From NCBI GenBank assembly GCA_001950395.1, contig BDLO01000001.1, positions 372,001 to 436,000 on the forward strand: a stretch of DNA of 64,000 bases, written 5' to 3'. Made by a program: the position numbers and the translations under genes. Of the stretch, positions 16,476-24,309 are shown piece after piece. Within the stretch, counting starts at the first letter, position 1. The number at the start of each line of letters is the position of its first letter. The DNA comes from Coriobacteriaceae bacterium EMTCatB1 (GTDB lineage: Bacteria > Actinomycetota > Coriobacteriia > Anaerosomatales > Anaerosomataceae). The notes beneath the pieces are model-generated. The model searched no databases. It was not told where the DNA came from and saw only the letters and a list, made by a program, of their open reading frames with translations.

Positions 16476-16811
16476 ATGGGGGGCTCATCGGAGAAGCTTT
16501 TCCAAGACGAAGACGTGGCACTGTCCGTCGAAGCGAGCGATCTTCTCCGCGTCGGCGTCATCCTGGTGGGACTCAGCGTCTTGGCGAAGGGCCTGGTCAG
16601 CATTGTTGCCGTTATGAACGACACACTGGGCGTGGCGTTGCTCTTCCAGCCGGAATTGGACTTCGACCCGTTCTCGTGGTCGGGAGCGTTCGTCGTAAGC
16701 ATAGTCATGAGCATCTTCCAGGTCGTCTTCGGAGCTCTGTTCGTGCTGCAGTCGCGGCGAGTCGCGGCGTGGCTGTGGCGGCTGGACGAGCAGGCGCCGG
16801 CGGTCGACTAG
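16476..16811 (+). CDS. Small hypothetical membrane protein
   Basis: 111 residues with two or three hydrophobic segments (about 24-45 and 70-92). The N-terminus MGGSSEKLFQDEDVALSVEA is acidic and cytosolic-looking. No family is recognised. The start codon is ATG without a strong ribosome site, so the gene itself is only moderately supported. It lies between the DUF4268 protein and the cell-wall protein, at the right edge of the accessory region. Confidence 0.45.
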   Translation: MGGSSEKLFQDEDVALSVEASDLLRVGVILVGLSVLAKGLVSIVAVMNDTLGVALLFQPELDFDPFSWSGAFVVSIVMSIFQVVFGALFVLQSRRVAAWLWRLDEQAPAVD

Positions 16812-16945
16812 CCTGCGTTCCGTCCGAACCGCGGCGCGAGATTCGACCCGCAAGACGACGCGGACGCCGAAGCAGCACGATGCCCGTAGCCAGCTCGGGC
16901 GTGTTATCGTTTCTGAAGGCGAGGCGAACGGCGGAGGGTGGGCTC

Positions 16946-18640
16946 ATGCGGAAGACGGCGATATTCGTACTCGGTCTGGCCATCAGCTGCTCTCTTGCCG
17001 CGCTTCCTGCAGCCGCCGTGGCGGCCTACGACGGCGGCGACGTGTGCGTGACCACGCAGCGGCTTTCGGGAGTGGACCGATACGGCACCGCGGTCGCCGT
17101 CTCCGAAGCCGCGTTCCCCGGTTGGGAGGGCGTCCGGACCCTCGTCGTAGCGTCGGGCGAGGATGCGTCGATCAGCGACGCGCTTGCCGCATCGGCGCTC
17201 TCTGGTGCGATGGACGCGCCGCTGCTGTTGGTGCGCCGCGACGGCGTGCCTGCCCCCGTGCGGAGCGCGCTTCAGGCGATCGCCTCACGCGAGCCGACGG
17301 TGGCGGTCGTGGTCGTCGGAGGTCCCGGCAGCGTCAGCGACGCCTGTGTGCGCGCGATCCGAACCGAGCTCGGATCGTCGGCAGAAACCACGCGTGTCTT
17401 CGGGCCCGACAGGTACGCCACGGCTGCGGCCGTCGCCTCGCTCGTGGCCTCGCGCGATACTTCGTCGTCGCCCGCAATGGTGCTCGTCGCCAACGGCGAG
17501 CCCTCGAAGGGCCTCGTCGACGCACTTGCTGGGTCAGGAGTTGCGGCGTCAGCTCGCGCGCCGATGCTGTACGTCGCCCGCGACAGCGTCCCTGAGGCCA
17601 CGAGGTCGGCTCTGGAGTCGCTCAGTGCTTCCCAGGTGGTCGTCCTCGGCGGTGAAGGAGTCGTGTCCGATGCGACCGCACGCGCCGTGGGAGCCACGGA
17701 GCGGTGGTGGGGCAGCAACCGGTATGGCACCGCCGCAGCGATCGCTCGCGAGGCGCGCGAGCGCGGGATCGTCGATGCGACGTCAGCTGTGGTGGCTCGG
17801 ACGGTCGTGGACGCCGTCGCTTCGGCGCAGCTGACCGCGCGTGGCGGCGGCCCACTGGTGCTCGTGAGCGCGACGGGGGTGCCGCAGGAGACCGCAGCGT
17901 GGCTCTCGGATCCTGGCGCCGGGATCTCGCGGGTGACGCTCGTGGGTGGGGAGGGCGCAGTGCCGCGGGCAGTGCAGTCGGAGCTCGAAGGCCGTGCGCA
18001 CGCCCCGGAGTTCGTCGTCCCAGTCAGGAACGCGCCCGTCGGCAAGAAGGTGGTCGTGACTGTGCGCACCGGCGTGAACACGCGCACGGTCAGGCTCTAT
18101 GGCGGGACCACGCTGCTTGCTGAGAAGAGCGCAGCACCGTACTCGACCGTGTCGTTCGGAACCGTCGCCAGCCCGAACGACGGCGAGGCGTTGCGTGCGG
18201 TGGCGGTATCCAGCCGCGGTTCCACGGGCGAGTCGGCGATGCGGTTGCGGCGGCTGGCGTACCCTGCGGCAACGAGCATCGTGGTAGACAAGTCGGACTT
18301 CCGGCTCTACTGGGTCAAGAACGACGTGCTCGTGAAGGCGTACCCGATCGCCATCGGCAGACCCGGCATGGAGACGCCGGTGGCGATCTGGAAGATCGGC
18401 GCGAAGTACTACACCGACCCTCAAAGCGTGTACGGCCCGCGCAAGATGCGCCTGTTCCGGCGGGTGGTCAGCGGCGATTCGGTGCGTTACGTCTACACGG
18501 CGTACGGCATCCATGGGACGAACCAGCCGTGGGTTATCGGCACCAAGGCGTCCCACGGATGCATCCGCATGTACAACAAAGACGTGCTGGAGCTCTTCCC
18601 GCAGGTGCCGCTCGGCACGCTCGTTCAGACTCGGGAGTGA
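16946..18640 (+). CDS. Secreted cell-wall protein: CWB2 repeats plus L,D-transpeptidase (YkuD)
   Basis: 564 residues. A signal peptide spans ~1-28 (MRKTAIFVLGLAISCS, Ala-rich cleavage region). Residues ~35-325 form three cell-wall-binding repeat 2 domains, each beginning like RLSGVDRYGTA (also FGPDRYATA, WGSNRYGTA). A short beta domain follows (~335-440), then a YkuD L,D-transpeptidase (~445-564) with the catalytic SHGCIRM motif (~535-541) and an upstream IHGTNQ His. CWB2 anchors proteins to wall polymers; YkuD makes 3-3 peptidoglycan crosslinks. ATG 16946 follows ggaggg (16933-16938). It overlaps the convergent lipid-kinase gene by 16 bp. Confidence 0.9.
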   Translation: MRKTAIFVLGLAISCSLAALPAAAVAAYDGGDVCVTTQRLSGVDRYGTAVAVSEAAFPGWEGVRTLVVASGEDASISDALAASALSGAMDAPLLLVRRDGVPAPVRSALQAIASREPTVAVVVVGGPGSVSDACVRAIRTELGSSAETTRVFGPDRYATAAAVASLVASRDTSSSPAMVLVANGEPSKGLVDALAGSGVAASARAPMLYVARDSVPEATRSALESLSASQVVVLGGEGVVSDATARAVGATERWWGSNRYGTAAAIAREARERGIVDATSAVVARTVVDAVASAQLTARGGGPLVLVSATGVPQETAAWLSDPGAGISRVTLVGGEGAVPRAVQSELEGRAHAPEFVVPVRNAPVGKKVVVTVRTGVNTRTVRLYGGTTLLAEKSAAPYSTVSFGTVASPNDGEALRAVAVSSRGSTGESAMRLRRLAYPAATSIVVDKSDFRLYWVKNDVLVKAYPIAIGRPGMETPVAIWKIGAKYYTDPQSVYGPRKMRLFRRVVSGDSVRYVYTAYGIHGTNQPWVIGTKASHGCIRMYNKDVLELFPQVPLGTLVQTRE

Positions 18641-19518
18641 GCGTCCGGAGCGACGACGAGCGCAGCGCCAGGCAGCACCCGAGCAGTCAGCGGTGTCGCG
18701 CCGTCGACCTCGCCGTCGTGCTGCACTGGAAGCGGCGGCTCTGCGATCACCTCGACTTCGCGCGCGGTGTGGACTTCGAAGCCAGGCCGGTCGGGGTACG
18801 ACCCCAGGCGATCGAGAAGCGCGGCCCACACCGCAGGCACGAGGTCCGCGAGCGAGCGCGTCTTCATGACGACGACCTCGAAGACGCCGTCCGTGGCGTC
18901 GCTCTCGTGCACGAGCGCAAGGTCGAACTGGATCCGCGCGAGGTTGACCAGCAGCACTGCGGTCCCCTCGGTGACCACCTTCTTGCCGTCGAGCGTCAGT
19001 ATGAGCGTCGAAGGCCAAGAGCGCGCCGCTTGCAGGGCTGCGAGGATGTACGCGCCTTCGCCGAGGGACGGCTTGAGTGGCTCAGCGCCAGCCATGATCT
19101 GCGCGTCGAACCCTGCCCCCGCGACGACGAAGAAGCCCTTCGTCGCATCGCCGACCGTCATCTCGCCGAGGTCGAAGCGTCGGGGCGAGCCGTTGAGCGC
19201 GAGCTCGGCGAGCGCATGCGGGTCGCTCGGGAGCCCGAGGTTTCGAGCGCAGAGGTTGGCCGTGCCCGAGGGGAAGAGCGCCACCGGCACGTGGAGGTGT
19301 CGCGCGGCGTACAGCACCGACGACGCGGTTCCGTCGCCTCCTGCAGCCACGACGCGGTCGAACGAGCCCGCGTCGCGCATGAGCTCGTCGATGGGCGCGT
19401 GCGGCGCGACGAAGCGCATCGTGACCGATGCGCCGAGGGTCACCAGCGAGTCGATGAACTGCAGAAGCCGTGCGTCAGTCGAGCCGGAGCGCAGGTTGGC
19501 GACAACGAGGACGTCCAT
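18625..19518 (-). CDS. YegS/DgkB-family lipid kinase
   Basis: 297 residues of the diacylglycerol-kinase catalytic family. The nucleotide-binding motif AAGGDGTASSVLYA (residues ~58-71) and the follow-up PSGTANLCARNLG (~83-95) are diagnostic. These enzymes phosphorylate diacylglycerol, ceramide-like or other lipids with ATP; the exact substrate is not readable. A second member of the family is encoded at 53841-54746. It is transcribed away from RNase D, and its 3' end overlaps the L,D-transpeptidase gene by 16 bp in convergent orientation. Confidence 0.88.
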   Translation of the reverse strand: MDVLVVANLRSGSTDARLLQFIDSLVTLGASVTMRFVAPHAPIDELMRDAGSFDRVVAAGGDGTASSVLYAARHLHVPVALFPSGTANLCARNLGLPSDPHALAELALNGSPRRFDLGEMTVGDATKGFFVVAGAGFDAQIMAGAEPLKPSLGEGAYILAALQAARSWPSTLILTLDGKKVVTEGTAVLLVNLARIQFDLALVHESDATDGVFEVVVMKTRSLADLVPAVWAALLDRLGSYPDRPGFEVHTAREVEVIAEPPLPVQHDGEVDGATPLTARVLPGAALVVAPDAHSRV

Positions 19519-19598
19519 GCGGTTCCTGTCGGAGCGTTACGGTACACTTCTGATGCGGTACGTCCCCGATTCTACTTCACGCGACTCACGAGGCGGCT

Positions 19599-20774
19599 GT
19601 GCTGATCGATTCTGCTGAAGGGCTCGCATCCTTCGTCGAACGTGCGTCGAGCGCGGATGCGCTCGCCGTCGATGCGGAGTTCCTGCGAGAGCGCACGTAC
19701 TACCCACGCCTCTGCCTGCTGCAGCTGGCAACGGACGAGGAAGCCGTGGCGGTGGATCCGCTCTCTGGGCTCGATCTGGCTCCGCTTGCCTCCCTGATGC
19801 GAGATCGCGGCATCACCAAGGTGTTCCACGCTGGCGGGCAGGACATCGAGATCCTCTGCCGCGTCTTCGGAGCGCCTCCGGCGCCGGTGTTCGACACCCA
19901 GGTTGCGGCGACGCTCACGGGTCACGCCTCGCAGACGAGCTACCAAGACCTTGTCGCTGCGATGCTGGGCGTCCCGCTCGAGAAGTCCCAGCGCTACACG
20001 GACTGGTCGGCGCGTCCGCTGTCGAAGGAGCAGGTCGAGTACGCTCTCGACGACGTGCGCTACCTGTTGCCGCTGTACCGCACGATCCACAGCCTGCTGG
20101 AGTCGTCCGGCCGGCTTGCGTGGCTCGCCGACGAGTTCGAGCGCATGGCGGACCCGGCGACCTACGCGGTGGTTCCCGAGCAGCAGTACCTGCGCGTGAA
20201 GCGGGCATCGTCGCTCAGGGGCAGGTCTTCTGCGGTCTTGCGTGAGCTTGCAGCGTGGAGGGAGCGCGAGGCGCAGCGGCGCGACATACCGAGGCGCTGG
20301 CTCGTGCCCGACGAGACGCTGGTCGAGATCGCCCGCAGAGCACCCGAGCGAGAGGCGGACCTCGCGGGCATCCGCGGGCTTTCGGATCAAGTCGCGCGTC
20401 GCTACGGCAGAGCCATCGTGGAGGCGGTCCAGCGAGGGCGAGCGGTTCCGCGCGACCAGTGGCCGTCGCTGCCGCACAAGCACGCTCGCCGGGCCGTGCC
20501 GTCCGAGGTCGTCGACTTGATGGCGGCCCTAGTGCGGGCGCGGGCGCGCGAGCACGGCGTCGCGCCGACGCTGATCGCGAGCCGCTCAGACCTCGAGGCG
20601 TTCGCGGAGGGCGAACCTGACAGCCCGCTCGCGTCTGGGTGGCGGCACGCCATGGTCGGCGCCGAGCTGGATGGGCTGCTGCGCGGCGAGATCGCGCTTG
20701 CCGTTTCCGGGAACGGCGTCGTCGTCAGGCCCGGCGAGCCGCCGTTGGCGAGCGAGAAGGGGGGTGAGTCGTGA
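19599..20774 (+). CDS. rnd: Ribonuclease D (DEDDy exonuclease with HRDC domain)
   Basis: 391 residues. The DEDDy motifs are visible: ExoI AVDAEFLRE (~23-31), ExoII AGGQDIEIL (~79-87) with DTQ (~99-101), and ExoIII YALDDVRYL (~148-156) with the catalytic Tyr and Asp. A central HRDC domain (~205-290) and a second helical region follow. RNase D trims tRNA and other RNA 3' ends. The start is taken as the alternative codon at 19599, which gives the usual N-terminus. The 4-bp GTGA overlap with xseA indicates translational coupling. Confidence 0.9.
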   Translation: MLIDSAEGLASFVERASSADALAVDAEFLRERTYYPRLCLLQLATDEEAVAVDPLSGLDLAPLASLMRDRGITKVFHAGGQDIEILCRVFGAPPAPVFDTQVAATLTGHASQTSYQDLVAAMLGVPLEKSQRYTDWSARPLSKEQVEYALDDVRYLLPLYRTIHSLLESSGRLAWLADEFERMADPATYAVVPEQQYLRVKRASSLRGRSSAVLRELAAWREREAQRRDIPRRWLVPDETLVEIARRAPEREADLAGIRGLSDQVARRYGRAIVEAVQRGRAVPRDQWPSLPHKHARRAVPSEVVDLMAALVRARAREHGVAPTLIASRSDLEAFAEGEPDSPLASGWRHAMVGAELDGLLRGEIALAVSGNGVVVRPGEPPLASEKGGES

Positions 20775-22108
20775 ACGGGGATGCGATCTCTGTCTCCGAA
20801 GCGCTTGCGCTTGCGAAGAGCGCGCTGGAGACGATCTCCGTGCGCGTGATCGGCGAAGTGTCCGAGGCCACGCTCAAACCCGGCTACAAGGCGGTGTACT
20901 TCACGCTGGCGGACGACCGCGCTGCGATGCCCTGCTTGATGTGGCGGGATGCGTACGAGCGGTGTGGGTTCGAGCTGCGCGCCGGCATGCTCGTCGAGGC
21001 GGTCGGGACGTTCACGGTGTACGCGCAGAAGGGCAGGATGCAGTTCCAGGTCCGGAGCATGGCGCCGGCCGGTGAGGGCGTCTTGAGGATGCAGGTGGCG
21101 GCGCTCGCTCGAAAGCTGGAAGCCGAGGGGCTGACGTCCGACGCGATCAAGCGGCCGCTGCCGGCGTATCCGCGGCGCATCGGCGTCGTGACCTCGCCGC
21201 GCGGCAAAGCGGTGCACGACGTGCTTCAGACGCTCAAGCGGCGCTACCCGGTCGCCGAGGTCATGATAGCGGGCGTGCAGGTGGAGGGCGACGGCGCGGT
21301 CGAGGCGATCGTGGAGGGGCTCCGCCGCGTGGGCGAGGAGCCAGGCGTCGACGTGGTGATCCTGTGCCGCGGAGGCGGCTCGTACGAGGACTTGATGCCC
21401 TTCAACAGCGAGCTCGTCGCCCGAGCGATCCGAGCATGTCCGGTGCCCGTGGTGAGCGGCATCGGGCACGAGCCGGACGTCTCGATCGCCGATTTGGTCG
21501 CCGACTTCCACGCGTCCACGCCGACGGCTGCTGCTGAGGCCGCCGCTCCCTCGATAGCAGAGGTCAGGAAGCGGTTCGACGAGCAGCAGCGTCTGCTCGC
21601 TCGCGCTCTGCGGCACGGCGTCCAGCGCCAGCGTCACCGTCTGGAGATGCTCGCCCAGCGACGCCCCTTCTCGGATCCTCACGCGGTGCTGTCTGGGTGG
21701 ATGCAGGCGGTCGACGACGCGGCCGCCGCCCTCGCCGCGGCGCTGCCTGCGCGGATGTCTCGCGAGCGAGAGCGTCTCGATGCTCTGCGGTGTGCGCTCG
21801 AGACCGCGGGCACGCGCGTCCTCGAGCAGACGCGGTCGCGGTGCGCGCTCATCGAGCGCGATCTCGTGCGCGCGGGTGCGCGTATGCTGGACGAACCCAA
21901 GCGGCGGGTGGCGCTCGGCGCTGCGAAGCTCGATGGGCTGTCGCCGCTCAAGACGCTGAGCCGCGGATATGCGGTATGTTATGCGAAGGCGACGGGACGT
22001 CTCGTCCGGTCTGTCGACGACGTGGCAATCGGCGATGCGATTGCCGTTCGCGTGCAAGACGGACGGATGGCGTGCACCGTCGACGAAGTGGAGAAGGAGC
22101 GTACATGA
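20771..22108 (+). CDS. xseA: Exodeoxyribonuclease VII large subunit
   Basis: 445 residues, normal for XseA. An N-terminal OB-fold (~15-110, LADDRAAMPCLMW) precedes the catalytic domain with PRRIGVVTSPRGKAVHDVL (~137-155), VDVVILCRGGGSYEDLMPFN (~193-212) and SGIGHEPDVSIADLVAD (~229-245). The C-terminal coiled coil (~270-400) binds small subunits. The enzyme degrades single-stranded DNA during repair. GTG 20771 overlaps the rnd stop, and its own stop overlaps the xseB ATG. Confidence 0.95.
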   Translation: MNGDAISVSEALALAKSALETISVRVIGEVSEATLKPGYKAVYFTLADDRAAMPCLMWRDAYERCGFELRAGMLVEAVGTFTVYAQKGRMQFQVRSMAPAGEGVLRMQVAALARKLEAEGLTSDAIKRPLPAYPRRIGVVTSPRGKAVHDVLQTLKRRYPVAEVMIAGVQVEGDGAVEAIVEGLRRVGEEPGVDVVILCRGGGSYEDLMPFNSELVARAIRACPVPVVSGIGHEPDVSIADLVADFHASTPTAAAEAAAPSIAEVRKRFDEQQRLLARALRHGVQRQRHRLEMLAQRRPFSDPHAVLSGWMQAVDDAAAALAAALPARMSRERERLDALRCALETAGTRVLEQTRSRCALIERDLVRAGARMLDEPKRRVALGAAKLDGLSPLKTLSRGYAVCYAKATGRLVRSVDDVAIGDAIAVRVQDGRMACTVDEVEKERT

Positions 22109-22341
22109 CGGACGCGAATGCATCAGTCGAAGCCGCCGATCTGTCGTTCGGCGACGCGCTTGCGGAGCTCGAGCGGATCGTGGCGGACCTCGAGAGCGGC
22201 ACGCTCGAGCTGGAAGAGAGCCTCGCGCGGTACGAGCGCGGCGTCGCGCTCCTGCGCGCGTGCCGGGCGAAGCTTGAGACGGCAGAGCAGAAGGTGACGA
22301 TGCTGATCGGCGAGCTCGAGGACACGCAAGAGACCGAGTGA
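22105..22341 (+). CDS. xseB: Exodeoxyribonuclease VII small subunit
   Basis: 78 residues with the XseB core LSFGDALAELERIVADLESG (residues ~13-32) and the following LELEESLARYERGVAL. It forms the helical hairpin that packs on the XseA coiled coil. ATG 22105 lies in an ATGA overlap with the xseA stop, giving coupled translation in the expected 1:many stoichiometry context. Confidence 0.93.
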   Translation: MTDANASVEAADLSFGDALAELERIVADLESGTLELEESLARYERGVALLRACRAKLETAEQKVTMLIGELEDTQETE

Positions 22342-22363
22342 GCACCAGAAGAAAGGGGCGGCT

Positions 22364-22711
22364 GTGAGCGAGTGTGTGTTCTGCATGATTGCCAGGGGCG
22401 AGATCCCCGCCAAGGTCGTCTACGAGGACGACCAGGTGCTTGCATTCGACGACATCGCGCCGCAAGCGCCGGTGCATACGCTCATCATCCCGAAGGAGCA
22501 CTTCGACAGGATGGGGCCCGACGTGCCGGCAGAGGTCATCTCCGCGCTGTTCACGGCGGTTCCGAAGGTCGCTGAGGCGAAGGGCGTGGCGGAATCCGGA
22601 TACCGAGTCATCGTCAACAACGGTCCTGATGCGATGCAAACGGTCGGGCACCTCCACGTGCACGTGATCGGCGGCAAGCGCATGTCGCACGGCATGGTCC
22701 ACTTCGAGTAG
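22364..22711 (+). CDS. HIT-family (histidine triad) nucleotide-binding protein
   Basis: 115 residues with the HIT signature HLHVHVIGG near the C-terminus (~98-106) and an N-terminal CxxC (CVFCMI) that can bind zinc in this family. These proteins hydrolyse nucleoside phosphoramidates or related adenylylated compounds. Start is GTG 22364, with agaaagggg upstream. It sits between xseB and a DegV gene in a same-strand run. Confidence 0.92.
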   Translation: MSECVFCMIARGEIPAKVVYEDDQVLAFDDIAPQAPVHTLIIPKEHFDRMGPDVPAEVISALFTAVPKVAEAKGVAESGYRVIVNNGPDAMQTVGHLHVHVIGGKRMSHGMVHFE

Positions 22712-22723
22712 CAGGCGGACACG

Positions 22724-23572
22724 ATGGCGACACGGAGAGTCGGCGTGGCTACCGACAGCACGTCGGACATCACACCTGATCTCGCGGCGGAGCTCGGCAT
22801 CGAGGTCGTTCCGCTGTCGGTGACGGTCGGCGGCCAGACATTCCAAGACGGCGAGCTCACGCAGAAGGAGTTCTTCGAGCGGATGGCCGAAGCGCCAGAG
22901 CTCCCGACGACCTCGCAGCCGTCCGTCGGTTCGTTCGTCGACGCGTACGAGCGGCTTCTCGAGCGGCTCGAAGAGGTCGTGTCCGTGCACATCTCCTCGG
23001 CGCTCTCAGGGACGATCGAGTCCGCGCGGGAGGCGGCCAAGCGGTTCGCTGGCCGCGTCCACGTGTTCGACACGCGCAACCTCGCCTGGGGCGAGGCGCT
23101 GCAGGTGCTGGAGGCCGCTCGTGCAGCGACGGCCGGTGCGGACGCGGCGCGCGTGCTCGAGGTGCTCGAAGACGCCCGGGCGAAGACCAAGATGATCGTC
23201 GGGTTGGACAAGCTCGACAACCTTGCCAAGGGCGGACGGATCGGGAGGGTCTCGGCGCTCCTGGGCGGTCTGCTCGACTTGAAGGTGATGATAAGTCCGG
23301 ACGAAGACGGCGCCTTCGAAGCGGTGGGCCGTGCTCGCGGCACGCGAGCGGCGCTCGATAAGACCCTCGCGTGGGTCGAGCGGCAGATGGGCAGCCACGT
23401 CAAAGGCGTGTTCGCCGTGATGCACGCGCTCTCGGAAGACAAGGCGAGATACCTTGCCGAGCGCATCTCCGAGCGGTACCAGGTCGAGGAGATGCACGTC
23501 GTTGAGGCGGGTCCCGTGATCACGGCGCACACCGGCACGGGCTGGGGCGTCGCGCTTCTGCCGCGGACATGA
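22724..23572 (+). CDS. DegV-family fatty-acid-binding protein
   Basis: 282 residues with the DegV N-terminal signature ATDSTSDI (residues ~8-15) and the DxxxxSQPS-like block LPTTSQPSVGSFVD (~62-75). The fold binds a fatty acid; in Firmicutes homologues (FakB) present fatty acids to a kinase, FakA. No FakA is adjacent here. It ends in an ATGA overlap with the downstream 2Fe-2S ferredoxin. Confidence 0.92.
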   Translation: MATRRVGVATDSTSDITPDLAAELGIEVVPLSVTVGGQTFQDGELTQKEFFERMAEAPELPTTSQPSVGSFVDAYERLLERLEEVVSVHISSALSGTIESAREAAKRFAGRVHVFDTRNLAWGEALQVLEAARAATAGADAARVLEVLEDARAKTKMIVGLDKLDNLAKGGRIGRVSALLGGLLDLKVMISPDEDGAFEAVGRARGTRAALDKTLAWVERQMGSHVKGVFAVMHALSEDKARYLAERISERYQVEEMHVVEAGPVITAHTGTGWGVALLPRT

Positions 23573-23865
23573 GCGCGCGCGCGTGCCGCGTCCGCTTCGA
23601 GCCTTTTGGCGTCGAAGCGGTCGTTCCAGCGGGTGCGACTGTCCTTGAGGCCGCTCGCAAGTCGGGCATCGCGATAGCCGCTCAGTGCGGCGGTCGAGGG
23701 ACCTGTGGGCAGTGCGCGGTGCGCATCCTGGAAGGCGCGCCGGCCGCCATCCGTCCTGCGCTCGGCAGAGCCGCCGCGCTGCCGAAAGGGATGGTTCTCG
23801 CGTGCCTCGCTGAGGTTTCGGACGGTCTCGTCGTGAAGCCCGTGAACGCGACGCGTTCGGCGTAG
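23569..23865 (+). CDS. 2Fe-2S ferredoxin-type protein
   Basis: 98 residues with a plant-type 2Fe-2S ligand set: CGGRGTCGQC (residues ~42-51, Cx5Cx2C) and a later Cys in VLACLAE (~83). Electron-transfer protein; partner unknown. ATG 23569 overlaps the DegV stop by 4 bp. It is the last gene before a strong hairpin terminator at 23885-23914. It resembles the N-terminal ferredoxin domain of RACo/corrinoid-activation proteins, but the rest of that protein is absent. Confidence 0.85.
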   Translation: MSARACRVRFEPFGVEAVVPAGATVLEAARKSGIAIAAQCGGRGTCGQCAVRILEGAPAAIRPALGRAAALPKGMVLACLAEVSDGLVVKPVNATRSA

Positions 23866-23884
23866 CATCTCTTCCGATACGACG

Positions 23885-23914
23885 GAGAGCCCTGGCCTTC
23901 GGGCCAGGGCTCTC
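23885..23914 (+). terminator. Hairpin terminator with UUCG tetraloop
   Basis: Perfect 13-bp stem GAGAGCCCTGGCC (23885-23897) and GGCCAGGGCTCTC (23902-23914) around a TTCG loop. It ends the rnd-to-ferredoxin run. No T-tract follows on either strand; the palindrome could also act on a minus-strand transcript from 24050. Confidence 0.8.
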
Positions 23915-23920
23915 ACCATG

Positions 23921-24096
23921 CCTTCCCTGTCTACCCCTGAGTCTCGTAAGGCCTGCGGCCTTCCGCCGCCGGATCGGGATGCCGGTCACCGACCCTTACG
24001 GCCCGCCGTTCGTATGCCGTCCCCGAACGGCTCGCACTGAGGGAAGGGAAACTGTTGCGGCGCGAACATAGCGCAAGCCTCTCGAGATTGCAACAG
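23921..24096. ncRNA. Unassigned structured intergenic element (candidate ncRNA or leader)
   Basis: Part of a 445-bp gap between ferredoxin and acetyl-CoA synthetase. An outer helix CCTTCCCT (23921-23928) with AGGGAAGG (24040-24047) closes two arms: CGTAAGG (23945-23951) with CCTTACG (23994-24000), and GCCGTTCG (24005-24012) with CGAACGGC (24024-24031). This is a three-way junction. A further hairpin CTGTTGC (24052-24058) with GCAACAG (24090-24096) follows. Nested long-range pairing of this kind suggests a functional RNA. Strand and class are unknown: I could not match it to TPP, SAM, cobalamin, c-di-GMP, SRP, 6S or T-box consensus by eye. From 24097 to 24309 I see no further feature. Confidence 0.45.
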
Positions 24097-24309
24097 CGGT
24101 TACATTTCACATGTGCGCCGCGTACGCGAGGTGTCCGTGGCACAGACAGAACCGTCCGGCGACCCTGCGTGCCGTCTACCGAGAATTCACAGCCGGACAC
24201 CTGGGGCAGAGCGGGATGCGAGCCATCGTCCCGTACCATGTCCCAAAGAGCGCGTCCGAAGCGGCTGCCAAGCCGGGGCGCCTGACTGTCCGAAGCAAGG
24301 GAGGCGAGC

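Noticed and set aside
10654-16811. tRNA-Val as attachment site of an integrative island
   Set aside because: No copy of the tRNA 3' end was found at the right edge and no integrase is visible; the attC-like sites explain the modular layout better.
18529-19605. Plus-strand 358-codon frame over the lipid kinase
   Set aside because: It is antisense to a gene with clear GGDGT kinase motifs.
20402-22990. Long minus-strand open frame (862 codons) under rnd/xseA/xseB
   Set aside because: It is antisense to four well-supported genes and lacks family motifs; long antisense frames are common in high-GC DNA.
23931-24000. TPP riboswitch (CTGAG and ACCCTTA-like pieces)
   Set aside because: The essential second-half consensus is absent and the geometry differs.
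24055-24309. Small open frames upstream of acsA
   Set aside because: No ribosome sites or recognisable protein features; the stretch is better left as leader.
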